Made by a program: the position numbers and the translations under genes | In this document: positions 1 through 6,614 of the stretch, in pieces | Layout of the letters: every line of letters begins with the position of its first letter | How positions within the stretch are numbered: the first letter of the stretch is position 1 | Origin: Amoeboradix gromovi | Lineage: Eukaryota; Sanchytriomycota; Sanchytriomycetes; Sanchytriales; Sanchytriaceae | Reading direction: 5' to 3' | DNA: 10,180 nt | NCBI GenBank assembly: GCA_018985225.1 | Contig: JADGIF010000357.1 | Coordinates: 1-10,180, forward strand | Notes under the pieces: model-generated | Database searches by the model: none | Seen by the model: the letters and a program-made list of their open reading frames with translations, nothing else | Told to the model about the DNA's origin: nothing

Positions 1-182
1 GTGATAGATAGTTTGCTAGCGAATGGTGAGAGACCAGGCTGGCAACAAAGGATCACTGATAAAGTAGTTTCGCCTATTACCTAGGTGAAGAAATATGGGA
101 CACTGCTGTGAAAATTTCAACTGGGTAAATCTCGTCACCCGCTTTTTACCCCTAGTCTAGTTTTTACAGAGCATGTCCCATA
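1..182. repeat. Inverted end repeat, left copy
   Basis: Positions 1-182 match the reverse complement of 9984-10165 with about 11 mismatches and no gaps, counted by eye (roughly 94% identity). The match begins at the first base of the window, so the repeat may continue outside it. It stops exactly after the TA that follows TGTCCCA at 174-180; beyond that the two flanks are unrelated. The unit holds about 95 bp of non-palindromic sequence plus the 85-bp TGGGACA element. A likely reading is that both window ends lie inside copies of one dispersed transposon family whose terminus is TGTCCCA, pointing inward. No coding potential was seen in it. Confidence 0.93.
96..180. mobile_element. 85-bp TGGGACA...TGTCCCA element (MITE-like), left
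   Basis: An imperfect palindrome: the first 19 bases, TGGGACACTGCTGTGAAAA, resemble the reverse complement of the last 20, TGGGACATGCTCTGTAAAAA. TA precedes and TA follows the element, which fits a TA target duplication of Tc1/mariner type, but the same flanks are shared with the right copy, so they could equally be part of a larger repeat. It is too short to code. It is either a miniature inverted-repeat element nested in the end repeat or the terminal hairpin of a longer transposon. Confidence 0.7.
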
Positions 183-464
183 CCAATAAATGACCTTGCA
201 TTTGAATCACATATAGTGAAAATTAATCATTCCTATCTGCAATTCACTCATGATGATCAATATAAATCATTTGTCGTGTTCACAGATAAACAAGCGTAAA
301 CCCTAGAAAATATGAATCTATGAGTATTTCGATTTTGCAATTGTATAATTAAACACGGTTCCATTGATTCTCTTAAACACCTACAAGAGCGCCTCTGGGT
401 GATACTTGGGCCTTTTCGCAAAGCGTGTGTCATGTTTTTTTTTCAGTCCAGTCGTTTCAGGAAG
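183..464. other. Leader/promoter interval of the methyltransferase gene
   Basis: No independent gene is seen here. The methyltransferase frame stays open from 324, after a TGA at 321, but has no ATG until 432. A run of nine T followed by CAG (435-446) and a second TTTCAG (455-460) lie directly before the Met at 465. They look like splice acceptors, so a 5'-leader intron is possible; no convincing donor was identified. Confidence 0.4.
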
Positions 465-1046
465 ATGCCAGACTGGGAAAAGTTCTGGAATTCGGACAAC
501 ATTCCATGGGATCAAGGCGACTGCACGCCAGCTTTTAAACATGCGGTGACTAGCGGATATTTCAAAGGTAACGTATTGATACCTGGATGTGGGTATGGAT
601 GGGACGTTTTGTACCTTGCAAAGAACTCAGATTGCAACGTGACTGGTCTAGACCTCTCACCTAGTTGCATCAAAAAGTGCGTCGAGAAACATGGAAGTTC
701 AAAAAATTTCAAATTTGTAGAAGGTGATTTTTTTGCTCAAGCTGTAAATCCGGCACAAGTGAAATACGACAGCGCTTTTGACTATACGTTTTTCTGTGCC
801 ATTGATATTGAAATGAGACCAGCATGGGGCAAGACATATTCTAATTTAATTCATTCCGGTGGCCATTTGATTACCTTGATGTTTCCATTAAAAGAAAAGG
901 TGGAAGTTGGGCCACCACATACTGTTAGTTTAGAAGAATATCAGCAAGCATTGTTAGATTTTACACTGGTCCAAAGAATTAGCGACATTGAAAGTTTCCC
1001 CAATAGAGTTGGATACGAAGAGTTGGCAATTTGGAGAAGAAAATAA
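465..1046 (+). CDS. Thiol/thiocyanate S-methyltransferase-like protein (TPMT superfamily)
   Basis: Predicted SAM-dependent methyltransferase of the TPMT-like family that includes the plant 'harmless to ozone layer' enzymes, which methylate thiocyanate, hydrogen sulfide, halides or small thiols. In the 193-residue form starting at 465, the sequence shows an N-terminal WEKFW (4-8) and PWDQG (14-18), the SAM-binding loop IPGCGYG (39-45), an acidic residue in GLDLS (D63), FDYTFFCAI (105-113), MRPAW (117-121) and GPPHTVSLEEY (149-159). These follow the family order throughout. The start is uncertain: an in-frame ATG at 432 would add MFFFQSSRFRK. I prefer 465 because the family homology begins at WEKFW and the preceding bases resemble a splice acceptor. 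The TAA stop lies inside AATAAA. Substrate cannot be told from sequence; a cytosolic detoxification role is inference. Confidence 0.88.
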   Translation: MPDWEKFWNSDNIPWDQGDCTPAFKHAVTSGYFKGNVLIPGCGYGWDVLYLAKNSDCNVTGLDLSPSCIKKCVEKHGSSKNFKFVEGDFFAQAVNPAQVKYDSAFDYTFFCAIDIEMRPAWGKTYSNLIHSGGHLITLMFPLKEKVEVGPPHTVSLEEYQQALLDFTLVQRISDIESFPNRVGYEELAIWRRK

Positions 1047-1047
1047 A
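1042..1047 (+). terminator. AATAAA poly(A) signal overlapping the methyltransferase stop
   Basis: AATAAA contains the TAA stop at 1044-1046. This is a canonical eukaryotic cleavage/polyadenylation hexamer and implies a very short 3' UTR. Confidence 0.6.
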
Positions 1048-1275
1048 TATGATGTTTGCAACCAATCATTTTGGTATAATAGAGCACCTTCATTTTTAAA
1101 CTGTACTAGAGCCTAGCGGAACAAATTTAACAATAACAAAATTAAATGTTGGTCCTCGTTAAATTTTTGATCTACTGGAAATTAGTAATTTTCAGAGAAA
1201 CCGACAGAGCGACTAGATCAGTTATAGCGGCTACTCAAGCTTCCGTTGTTCTGATGCAGGATTGAAGTAAGATGG

Positions 1276-1292
1276 ATATACTTCAAGTATAT
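1276..1292. repeat. Short palindrome
   Basis: ATATACTT and AAGTATAT form a perfect 8-bp inverted repeat around a single C. Function unknown; chance occurrence in AT-rich DNA is possible. Confidence 0.5.
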
Positions 1293-1572
1293 GCTGCTTG
1301 CTGCTATATGATGGCAATCGAATTTCAAATGATAATTTATGCATATACAGGTCTCCAAGCCGTTTACAATAGTGTACTGTAACTTGCACAATTACATTCT
1401 ACCTATGTTAGTCCATTATTCATGGATTAGCAGCCAGGTTATCCTGCTTTAACTAACTAAAAAAGTACGAGCAAGAAGGCTATTCAATTTGTAGTATTTA
1501 TGGTTACGATAAACTATTTGTTGAATTAAAATCGATGGCTGCTCCAATTAATACAAACAGCGCGTGCTTTAT

Positions 1573-1594
1573 GAAAATTTACTTACAAATTTTC
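1573..1594. repeat. Hairpin-forming inverted repeat
   Basis: GAAAATTT (1573-1580) and AAATTTTC (1587-1594) form a perfect 8-bp stem with a 6-base loop. A CGCG lies at 1561-1564 and another begins at the base of the stem (1594-1597). No function assigned. Confidence 0.5.
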
Positions 1595-1800
1595 GCGTAA
1601 CTCAATCCTGTCGTAAGTACTGAAGTGTCCCCTTTAATACTGCTAGTTCTCTATAGCATTAATCAATACTATTAGTGTTAAATTGAAAATATTGCCCCTC
1701 CATCACCATGTTAATAGTTAATTTCAGGTGTTAACGGCCACTGCATTACAAGTGAGATTCAGATTTCGCGTCCGTTTATGCAAAACCAATTGGTCTATTA

Positions 1801-1859
1801 AGATGGCTCTCATATACCAATCAAGAAATTCACATATAAACAAGAAACATGAGCCATCT
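1801..1859. repeat. Inverted repeat just upstream of the LRR gene
   Basis: AGATGGCTCTCAT (1801-1813) pairs with ATGAGCCATCT (1849-1859), apart from a two-base CT bulge. The right arm ends 3 bp before the LRR start codon, so the arms bracket the TATA-like motif. It could be a transcription-factor site pair or a leader hairpin; this is inference. Confidence 0.5.
1835..1840 (+). promoter_or_regulatory. TATA-like motif before the LRR gene
   Basis: TATAAA lies 21 bp before the ATG at 1862. If it works as a TATA box, transcription would begin almost at the start codon, implying a leader of only a few bases; otherwise it is fortuitous. Confidence 0.35.
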
Positions 1860-1861
1860 CA

Positions 1862-3094
1862 ATGATTGAGCTATTACTACACACTCTTGTTTCGTGTACT
1901 ACTTCAGTGTCTGTAAATGTAAAAACAGATATGTCATCTACAAGTAGAAGTGTACTATCTACTGAAAACTCAAGCTCATTTGTATCAACATCATATAACA
2001 GCACTCTGTGGGGCTCAGAAATTTCGGAAGACACAAATGTTCCGTCTTTAACTGATTGCGAAAGAGTAGCAATATTGGCAAAAGGGGTTGGAATGGATAA
2101 AGGTCGGCCAGAAAAATGGAATCTTATTCTGCAAGATTGCTGCCAGCAAGGTACTGGGGTTGGTTGCAATAACGGAATTGTTCATGTTATAGATTGGAGC
2201 GGTCTATTCTTGGGCGGAACCATAGTACAAGAAGGGTTACCAAAGAGACTGCTTTATTTGTATTTAGGAATAAGTGTAGCAGACCTTGGTAATGAAAACA
2301 GGTTAACGGGAACCATTCCTCGAGATTTACCTCCATTTCTACAAGGCCTAGACTTATCGCACAATAATCTGTTTGGAACCCTTCCGAATCTTCCAGACAC
2401 ACTGATTGAAGGAATATTTTCTAACAATTTGCTTAACGGAACCTTGCCACAGTACCTTCCCTCAAATATAAATACTTTTTTAATTGACGGGAATCTCATG
2501 TCTGGGCCACTACCAGAGTATTACCCAGACACGCTCACCAAATTCAGCATTGGTTCTAAATATCCTCGGGGAAAAAACAGATTCACAGGTGGTGTATATT
2601 TAAATGCTCCGTTTTCCTTTTATTGTAACTACAATTATGTTACGGACGTTCAGTTTAACGACTTAAGCGCCTTGGACATTTGTGATATTTCAAACACACC
2701 AATGCTTGAGCACGCCGGTGATTCGAGCTTGCAATCCTGCATAGCGACGAATCTTTATTCAGCAAGCAGTTTACCTGTAACTGCAAGCCCCAGAAATGTT
2801 ACAAGGACGGTAAAGCCTAAATCTTCAACCACTACGATTTCAATGCGAACTGGATCACCATCTTCCCGTCGCAGTTCTCTTTCTACGTCACTTAAAGCTA
2901 AAACCATATCAAAAACAACAACCTTGAGTCCTGCAAAACACAAAACAACTAGTATTACCAAGAAGTCAAGCACAACAAAGTCAAAAACTGCTTTAAATTA
3001 TGGCACAAACACAGAAATACTAGAAGAATCGATTGCTGCTCGTTTACAAGTATATCTAGCTGCAAGTGTAGCAGTCTCTCTGATATTTTATTAA
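1862..3094 (+). CDS. Secreted, probably GPI-anchored leucine-rich-repeat surface protein
   Basis: A 410-residue protein. The N-terminus has a moderately hydrophobic stretch (residues 2-19) that could be a signal peptide. A Ser/Thr-rich segment (25-60) precedes a cysteine-containing LRR cap with DCER (65-68), CC (93-94) and GC (101-102). LRRs follow at about 21-22-residue spacing: NRLTGTIP (146-153), NNLFGTLP (168-175), NNLLNGTLP (188-196), NLMSGPLP (211-218) and NRFTGG (239-244). After Cys293 comes a Ser/Thr/Lys-rich stalk (about 303-376), then a short hydrophobic C-terminus (396-410) ending at the stop, as in a GPI-attachment signal. N-glycosylation sequons include N46, N192 and N312. An in-frame TGA at 1850 excludes upstream extension without splicing. 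The layout suggests a wall- or membrane-attached recognition or adhesion protein; ligand unknown. The signal peptide and GPI site need prediction software. Confidence 0.82.
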   Translation: MIELLLHTLVSCTTSVSVNVKTDMSSTSRSVLSTENSSSFVSTSYNSTLWGSEISEDTNVPSLTDCERVAILAKGVGMDKGRPEKWNLILQDCCQQGTGVGCNNGIVHVIDWSGLFLGGTIVQEGLPKRLLYLYLGISVADLGNENRLTGTIPRDLPPFLQGLDLSHNNLFGTLPNLPDTLIEGIFSNNLLNGTLPQYLPSNINTFLIDGNLMSGPLPEYYPDTLTKFSIGSKYPRGKNRFTGGVYLNAPFSFYCNYNYVTDVQFNDLSALDICDISNTPMLEHAGDSSLQSCIATNLYSASSLPVTASPRNVTRTVKPKSSTTTISMRTGSPSSRRSSLSTSLKAKTISKTTTLSPAKHKTTSITKKSSTTKSKTALNYGTNTEILEESIAARLQVYLAASVAVSLIFY

Positions 3095-3097
3095 TTG

Positions 3098-3103
3098 AAT
3101 AAA
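3098..3103 (+). terminator. AATAAA poly(A) signal of the LRR gene
   Basis: AATAAA starts 4 bp after the TAA stop at 3092-3094. It lies in the 38-bp gap between two converging genes. Confidence 0.6.
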
Positions 3104-3118
3104 TAGCATCTTACAGCA

Positions 3119-3124
3119 TTTATT
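3119..3124 (-). terminator. AATAAA poly(A) signal of the GPCR gene
   Basis: TTTATT on the + strand reads AATAAA on the - strand, 9 bp past the GPCR stop (3133-3135). Cleavage downstream would make this transcript overlap the end of the LRR gene. Confidence 0.6.
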
Positions 3125-3132
3125 AAACAAAC

Positions 3133-4143
3133 TTACACCTCTTCTGATAAGTTACTATTTCTGCTAATTGTAAAGTCTAAACTCTGGAAATTCCAGTTTC
3201 CACCGCTTGCACTTTGCGATCTGCCTATCGGTATAAAAGACTCTCTTATTTGCCTCAATTTGACTTGCTTTAATATCAAGTATACGATGCAATTTAGAAA
3301 GCCTTGCAATGGCAATGTCAGCGCTTGTAACACGGTTAACATATAGACCTGTTGCCCTGTGATTAATTGCACAATTCTGGTGATGCTGCTAGGTCCAAAG
3401 CTGAATATAAATGCCACAACATACAATAATTGCCGCTGTCCACTCCGCATTAGGTTTTTATTTTTAGGAAATTTGCCTGTCAGCGATCGAATGTACCACA
3501 TAACCATTAAGCTTACAATTATGTTGAAAAAGACACTAAAAAATACAAATGCATAAAATGTGCCAAATCTTAACCCTATATACTGGGCGCGATACCAGCA
3601 CCACGCACCAACAACTCCAAAGGCGTCTTGATACACAGCCACCGTATTACCAATTATAGGAATACCCCAAGCAACTATATGGTAAATATACTCCAGTTTA
3701 TTTGCCTTGTCTCTATGCATGTTGAACACAACTCGGAGCAAAACATTCATAACAAAACAGCAATTCCACAAAGGGCCACTTACAGCCATTTCTACAAAAA
3801 CACCCTGAATCATACAACCAACAGGAGATGCGAATACAAATTCACCAATAAAAAAGTTTATACTCCCCACGATATCCAAGGCGCTCATGTATAGAATGAT
3901 CCGGTTGCTCAAGTTACTTTGGTATACGTTGTTACTTTTTAGAAATCTGAAAACTAGAAATATGCTCCCTATTATTGACAAAGTGCTAGAGACTTTAGTT
4001 ATGGCGTTCAGGGTTGGGTCATGTTCAACCATTTTATGATTCTTGAGTAGTTTTAAGTTATATATATTTGGGGTAGACGTTGCTGTTCGTCTGATGAGTC
4101 TGCCACGCGGGTGATTAGTCAAGTGCCTTATGGAACCATACAT
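3133..4143 (-). CDS. Seven-transmembrane receptor, cAMP-receptor-like (cAR/class E type)
   Basis: Up to 336 residues with seven hydrophobic segments at about 47-68, 81-104, 111-141, 152-172, 191-218, 236-258 and 266-291, then a Ser-rich cytosolic tail of about 45 residues. Cys110 before helix 3 and Cys182 in loop 2 can form the usual GPCR disulfide. The block AWCWYRAQYIGLRFGTFY (180-197) and GFLNCIVYLI in helix 7 (281-290) match the pattern of Dictyostelium cAMP receptors (for example NWCW...YRFGLFYGP in cAR1). It is predicted to sit in the plasma membrane and signal through a heterotrimeric G protein; ligand unknown. The first Met (4143) gives a basic 37-residue tail before Met38 (codon at 4030-4032), so the true start may be 4032. 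It converges on the LRR gene and diverges from the GCDH gene. Confidence 0.87.
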   Translation of the reverse strand: MYGSIRHLTNHPRGRLIRRTATSTPNIYNLKLLKNHKMVEHDPTLNAITKVSSTLSIIGSIFLVFRFLKSNNVYQSNLSNRIILYMSALDIVGSINFFIGEFVFASPVGCMIQGVFVEMAVSGPLWNCCFVMNVLLRVVFNMHRDKANKLEYIYHIVAWGIPIIGNTVAVYQDAFGVVGAWCWYRAQYIGLRFGTFYAFVFFSVFFNIIVSLMVMWYIRSLTGKFPKNKNLMRSGQRQLLYVVAFIFSFGPSSITRIVQLITGQQVYMLTVLQALTLPLQGFLNCIVYLILKQVKLRQIRESFIPIGRSQSASGGNWNFQSLDFTISRNSNLSEEV

Positions 4144-4240
4144 TCACATTTTTTAGAACTATGCCGTATGTGTATCAACATGTAAGGTATGTAAGGGAAT
4201 CAGTGAAAGAGCCATTCTAGATACGTAAGTACTAGATTTA
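4144..4240. promoter_or_regulatory. Shared divergent promoter interval of GPCR and GCDH genes
   Basis: Only 97 bp separates the outermost start codons of two divergent genes (about 230 bp if the GPCR starts at 4032), so both promoters must lie here or overlap coding sequence. No clear TATA box was seen. GTATGT (4188-4193) and GTAAGT (4225-4230) resemble splice donors, so a leader intron cannot be excluded. Confidence 0.5.
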
Positions 4241-5449
4241 ATGATTTGTATCATCGAAACAATGTTTAAACGTTTCGCTTCAAAATTCAATTATAAAGAT
4301 GCATTTATAATGGACAAATTGTTGACTAATGAAGAGAAGCAGATTTACGAGAGCGCTCAAAAGTACAAATCCCAGTTGTTTAAACGGGTGGTGAACGGAA
4401 ACAGAAATGAAAAGTTTGACCGTCAAATAATGACTGAAATGGGTGAGTTAGGTTTCCTAGGATGTACGATATCGGGTTATAATTGCAGTGGTGTTTCCAG
4501 TGTAGCGTATGGTTTGATAGCTAATCAAGTAGAATATGTGGATAGTGGCTATAGATCAGCGATGAGTGTTCAGAGCAGCTTAGTAATGCACCCGATCAAT
4601 GAGTTTGGTACTGAAGCACTGAAGTCCAAATATCTGCCACAGTTAGCTGCTGGTACAATGGTCGGGTGCTTCGGATTAACTGAACCTGACTTTGGTTCCG
4701 ACCCGAGTTCTATGAAAACAGTGGCTAAAGAAGTAGATGGTGGATACGTGTTAAACGGAAGTAAAAACTGGATAACAAACTCTCCTATTGCTGATATTTG
4801 TGTAGTTTGGGCCAAATGTCAATGGGATAATAAGATTCGTGGGTTTATAGTGGAACGTAGTGACAAGGGCCTAGAAACTCCTAAAATTGAGGGCAAGTTT
4901 TCATTAAGAGCGTCAACAACAGGCATGATTATGCTTGATAATTGCTTCATTCCTTCTGAGCGTATTTTAAGTGTGGAAGGCTTGAAAGGACCATTTTCTT
5001 GCTTGAATAATGCAAGATTTGGCATTGCTTGGGGTGCCCTTGGTGCTGCCCAAGCTTGTGTTGATGTTGCATTAAACTATTGTCTAGAAAGAAGACAATT
5101 TGGGGTGCCTCTGGCATCTTTTCAGTTAATACAAAAAAAATTAGCGGATGCAGTTACTGAAATAAATCTAGGGTTATTAGGATGTTTGCAAGGTGCAAGG
5201 TTAAAAGATACCAAGGAATTGCCGTTGGAAACAATTAGCTTACTTAAGAGAAACTCATGTGGAAAGGCATTAGTAATTGCTAGAGATTGCAGAGATATGT
5301 TGGGTGGAAATGGAATTAGCGATGAGTACCACATCATTAGACATGTTATGAATTTAGAAGCAGTAAACACTTACGAAGGAACCCATGACATCCATGCTCT
5401 AATTTTAGGGCGGGGAATTACAGGGATTCAAGCATTTTCTAAACAATAA
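4241..5449 (+). CDS. GCDH: Glutaryl-CoA dehydrogenase, mitochondrial
   Basis: FAD-dependent acyl-CoA dehydrogenase that oxidises and decarboxylates glutaryl-CoA to crotonyl-CoA in lysine, hydroxylysine and tryptophan breakdown, passing electrons to ETF in the mitochondrial matrix. The 402-residue reading frame has near-colinear similarity to human [24 protein letters not shown] (100-119) with the substrate-binding Arg105, [12 protein letters not shown] (147-158), [11 protein letters not shown] (172-182), GKFSLRAS (218-225), CLNNAR (254-259), KRNSCGKAL (336-344), [12 protein letters not shown] (353-364) and [12 protein letters not shown] (376-387) with catalytic base Glu379. Arg367 corresponds to human Arg402. 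Position 150 is Asp where human has Asn. The leader is short: about 8 residues (MFKRFASK) if translation starts at Met8 (4262), which I think likelier than 4241 because it makes a basic presequence. The C-terminus is not peroxisomal. No introns. Confidence 0.96.
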   Translation: MICIIETMFKRFASKFNYKDAFIMDKLLTNEEKQIYESAQKYKSQLFKRVVNGNRNEKFDRQIMTEMGELGFLGCTISGYNCSGVSSVAYGLIANQVEYVDSGYRSAMSVQSSLVMHPINEFGTEALKSKYLPQLAAGTMVGCFGLTEPDFGSDPSSMKTVAKEVDGGYVLNGSKNWITNSPIADICVVWAKCQWDNKIRGFIVERSDKGLETPKIEGKFSLRASTTGMIMLDNCFIPSERILSVEGLKGPFSCLNNARFGIAWGALGAAQACVDVALNYCLERRQFGVPLASFQLIQKKLADAVTEINLGLLGCLQGARLKDTKELPLETISLLKRNSCGKALVIARDCRDMLGGNGISDEYHIIRHVMNLEAVNTYEGTHDIHALILGRGITGIQAFSKQ

Positions 5450-5450
5450 A
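5445..5450 (+). terminator. AATAAA poly(A) signal overlapping the GCDH stop
   Basis: AATAAA contains the TAA stop at 5447-5449, the same arrangement as in the methyltransferase and parvin genes. Confidence 0.6.
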
Positions 5451-5500
5451 CAATCAAGTTCTGTGTTTAAACTCTTTTAATGGTAGACATCTAATAGCCC

Positions 5501-5558
5501 GATTTCTCTTTTGCTCTTGATACTTCCTGTTACTCGTCCTTTCTACCTTTTGTAGAGC
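5501..5558 (+). promoter_or_regulatory. Pyrimidine-rich leader before the parvin-like gene
   Basis: The coding strand is strongly C/T-rich from about 5501 to 5552, ending in TTTTGTAGAGC before the ATG. Such tracts occur at fungal promoters and transcription starts. The 109-bp gap to the GCDH stop must hold that gene's 3' end as well as this promoter. A leader-intron acceptor (TTTTGTAG) is an alternative. Confidence 0.4.
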
Positions 5559-6588
5559 ATGTTCCGTGTGCTTTCTTGGTGGACGTTTTTAAATAAAAAG
5601 CCACACTATAGTTCTTTAATGAAGAAGCTAAAAAACAATGTAGTGAACCCATTGACTGGTGAAAATATTGAGATCGCTGATGAATTAAGAGAAGAACAAT
5701 CTAAAGGAGAGAGTGTTCACGCTGCAAGTGCAGATAACCAGTTATACCAAAAACTGGAGCATGCAGTACTTAGGTGGTTGAATTCCATTTTCAACTCACA
5801 AGGAATTATAGTTAGAAATATTGGTGAAGAATGCAACGACGGTATATTGCTGGGACGGGTTTTGAATAAAGTTTTTAAGACTCCGTATAATCCAGCTGCG
5901 GTTTTAACAGATGGTAATAGAAGACAAAATATTGAAGATTTATTTGTTGTGTTGAGGGATGTTCACGGAATTCAAGAATGTGATGATTACAACCAAGAAT
6001 GTATTTTATGTTTATATAGTATTATATGAATCCAGTGGAGTAGCAGTTATTTCATTACTATGCGATTTATTTAGAAAGCTAGCTAATCCACCATTCGAAA
6101 TGCCAAGTCAGGATATTGAAGTTGCAGTTATTCGTAAGGAAAAGGTTAATGGCATATCTACTGCAAGAACCAAAAAAATCGTAATAAAGGCGTGGGACAA
6201 AAAAGCTGCTGTAGAGGATAAAAAGATGTATCTTGAAGACGAGATAATTTATAAAATGTACTCTTATGCTCCAAATGAGTTTAGAAGGCTGCAGTCCTTG
6301 ATAGTACAACTAGTTAATGTTATGCTTGATGAATCATCAGTCGCCACAATTATGGACTTAAAAGATCCTCTTATACTTGAAGCAATTCTAAACATTATCG
6401 TAATTAAAACTTCAAATATTAAACCTGATTTTAAAGAAAAAGACCCTTGGAAGCGTGTTGTACATCTATGGAAACCTTATCTAAATGACCATTTTGACGA
6501 GTCTAATGGTCTCAACGAGTACACATTAACAAAATGGATGTATTATACCATCAATAAGTATCAGTTTATAAAATCTAAAAAACAATAA
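5559..6588 (+). CDS. Parvin-like protein with two calponin-homology domains (one short intron)
   Basis: Two overlapping frames, 5559-6029 and one running through to 6588, make one protein. Removing 6001-6019 (GT...AG) gives 336 residues, close to animal parvins (about 330-370). Order: basic/linker N-terminus (1-60); first CH domain (about 63-171), with LRWLNSIF (71-78), QGIIVRNI (81-88), NDGILLGRVL (93-102) and GVAVISLL (154-161); the inter-domain IEVAVIRK (180-187), a parvin hallmark; and a second, divergent CH domain (about 221-330), with DEIIYKMYSYAPNEF (221-235) and NEYTLTKWMYYTINKY. In animals parvin joins ILK and PINCH under integrins and links to actin and paxillin. Whether that complex exists here is unknown. 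It ends 26 bp from the convergent glycogen synthase gene. A sequencing indel or pseudogene is the main alternative to splicing. Confidence 0.85.
6001..6019 (+). other. Candidate 19-nt spliceosomal intron in the parvin-like gene
   Basis: GTATTTTATGTTTATATAG begins with GT and ends with AG. Its removal joins codon 147 (Glu) to LLYESSG in the downstream frame and, by my recalled alignment, keeps the same number of residues as human alpha-parvin between the two conserved blocks. Other in-frame GT-AG choices exist: 5980-6019 (40 nt), 6010-6019, 6001-6040, 6001-6043 and 6001-6046. The longer ones delete part of the CH core, and 10 nt is implausibly short. Confidence 0.5.
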
Positions 6589-6589
6589 A
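6584..6589 (+). terminator. AATAAA poly(A) signal overlapping the parvin-like stop
   Basis: AATAAA contains the TAA stop at 6586-6588. The gap to the opposing glycogen synthase stop is only 26 bp and includes the palindrome GATAGCTATC (6590-6599), so the two 3' ends probably overlap. Confidence 0.6.
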
Positions 6590-6614
6590 GATAGCTATCA
6601 TGACTAAAGTATAT

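Larger units (their letters stand above)
1047..1861. other. 815-bp interval without a recognisable gene
   Basis: Stops occur frequently in all frames and no coding stretch, tRNA-like B box or clear transposon terminus was found. It holds several short hairpin-forming palindromes, listed separately, and ends in the presumed promoter of the LRR gene. Degraded repeat sequence is possible but cannot be shown. Confidence 0.6.

Noticed and set aside
399-464. GTG at 399 as start of the methyltransferase
   Set aside because: GTG starts are not expected in a eukaryotic nuclear gene, and the residues before WEKFW have no family similarity. ATG at 465 or 432 is preferred.
1621-1650. GAAGTGTCCCC as another transposon terminus
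   Set aside because: Only the short AGTGTCCC core matches; neighbouring bases show no similarity to the family ends.
1810-2169. 119-codon open frame on the minus strand across the LRR gene start
   Set aside because: It is antisense to a clear LRR protein, shows no recognisable motif and overlaps its coding sequence; treated as a shadow. The other antisense frames at 512-712, 2187-2499, 2755-2973, 3359-3894 (antisense to the GPCR), 4570-5370, 6079-6309 and 6713-6919 were dropped for the same reason.
5559-6029. Two separate genes in the parvin region (156 and 209 codons)
   Set aside because: The first carries the N-terminal half of the first CH domain and the second its remainder plus the second CH domain, so they are parts of one gene.
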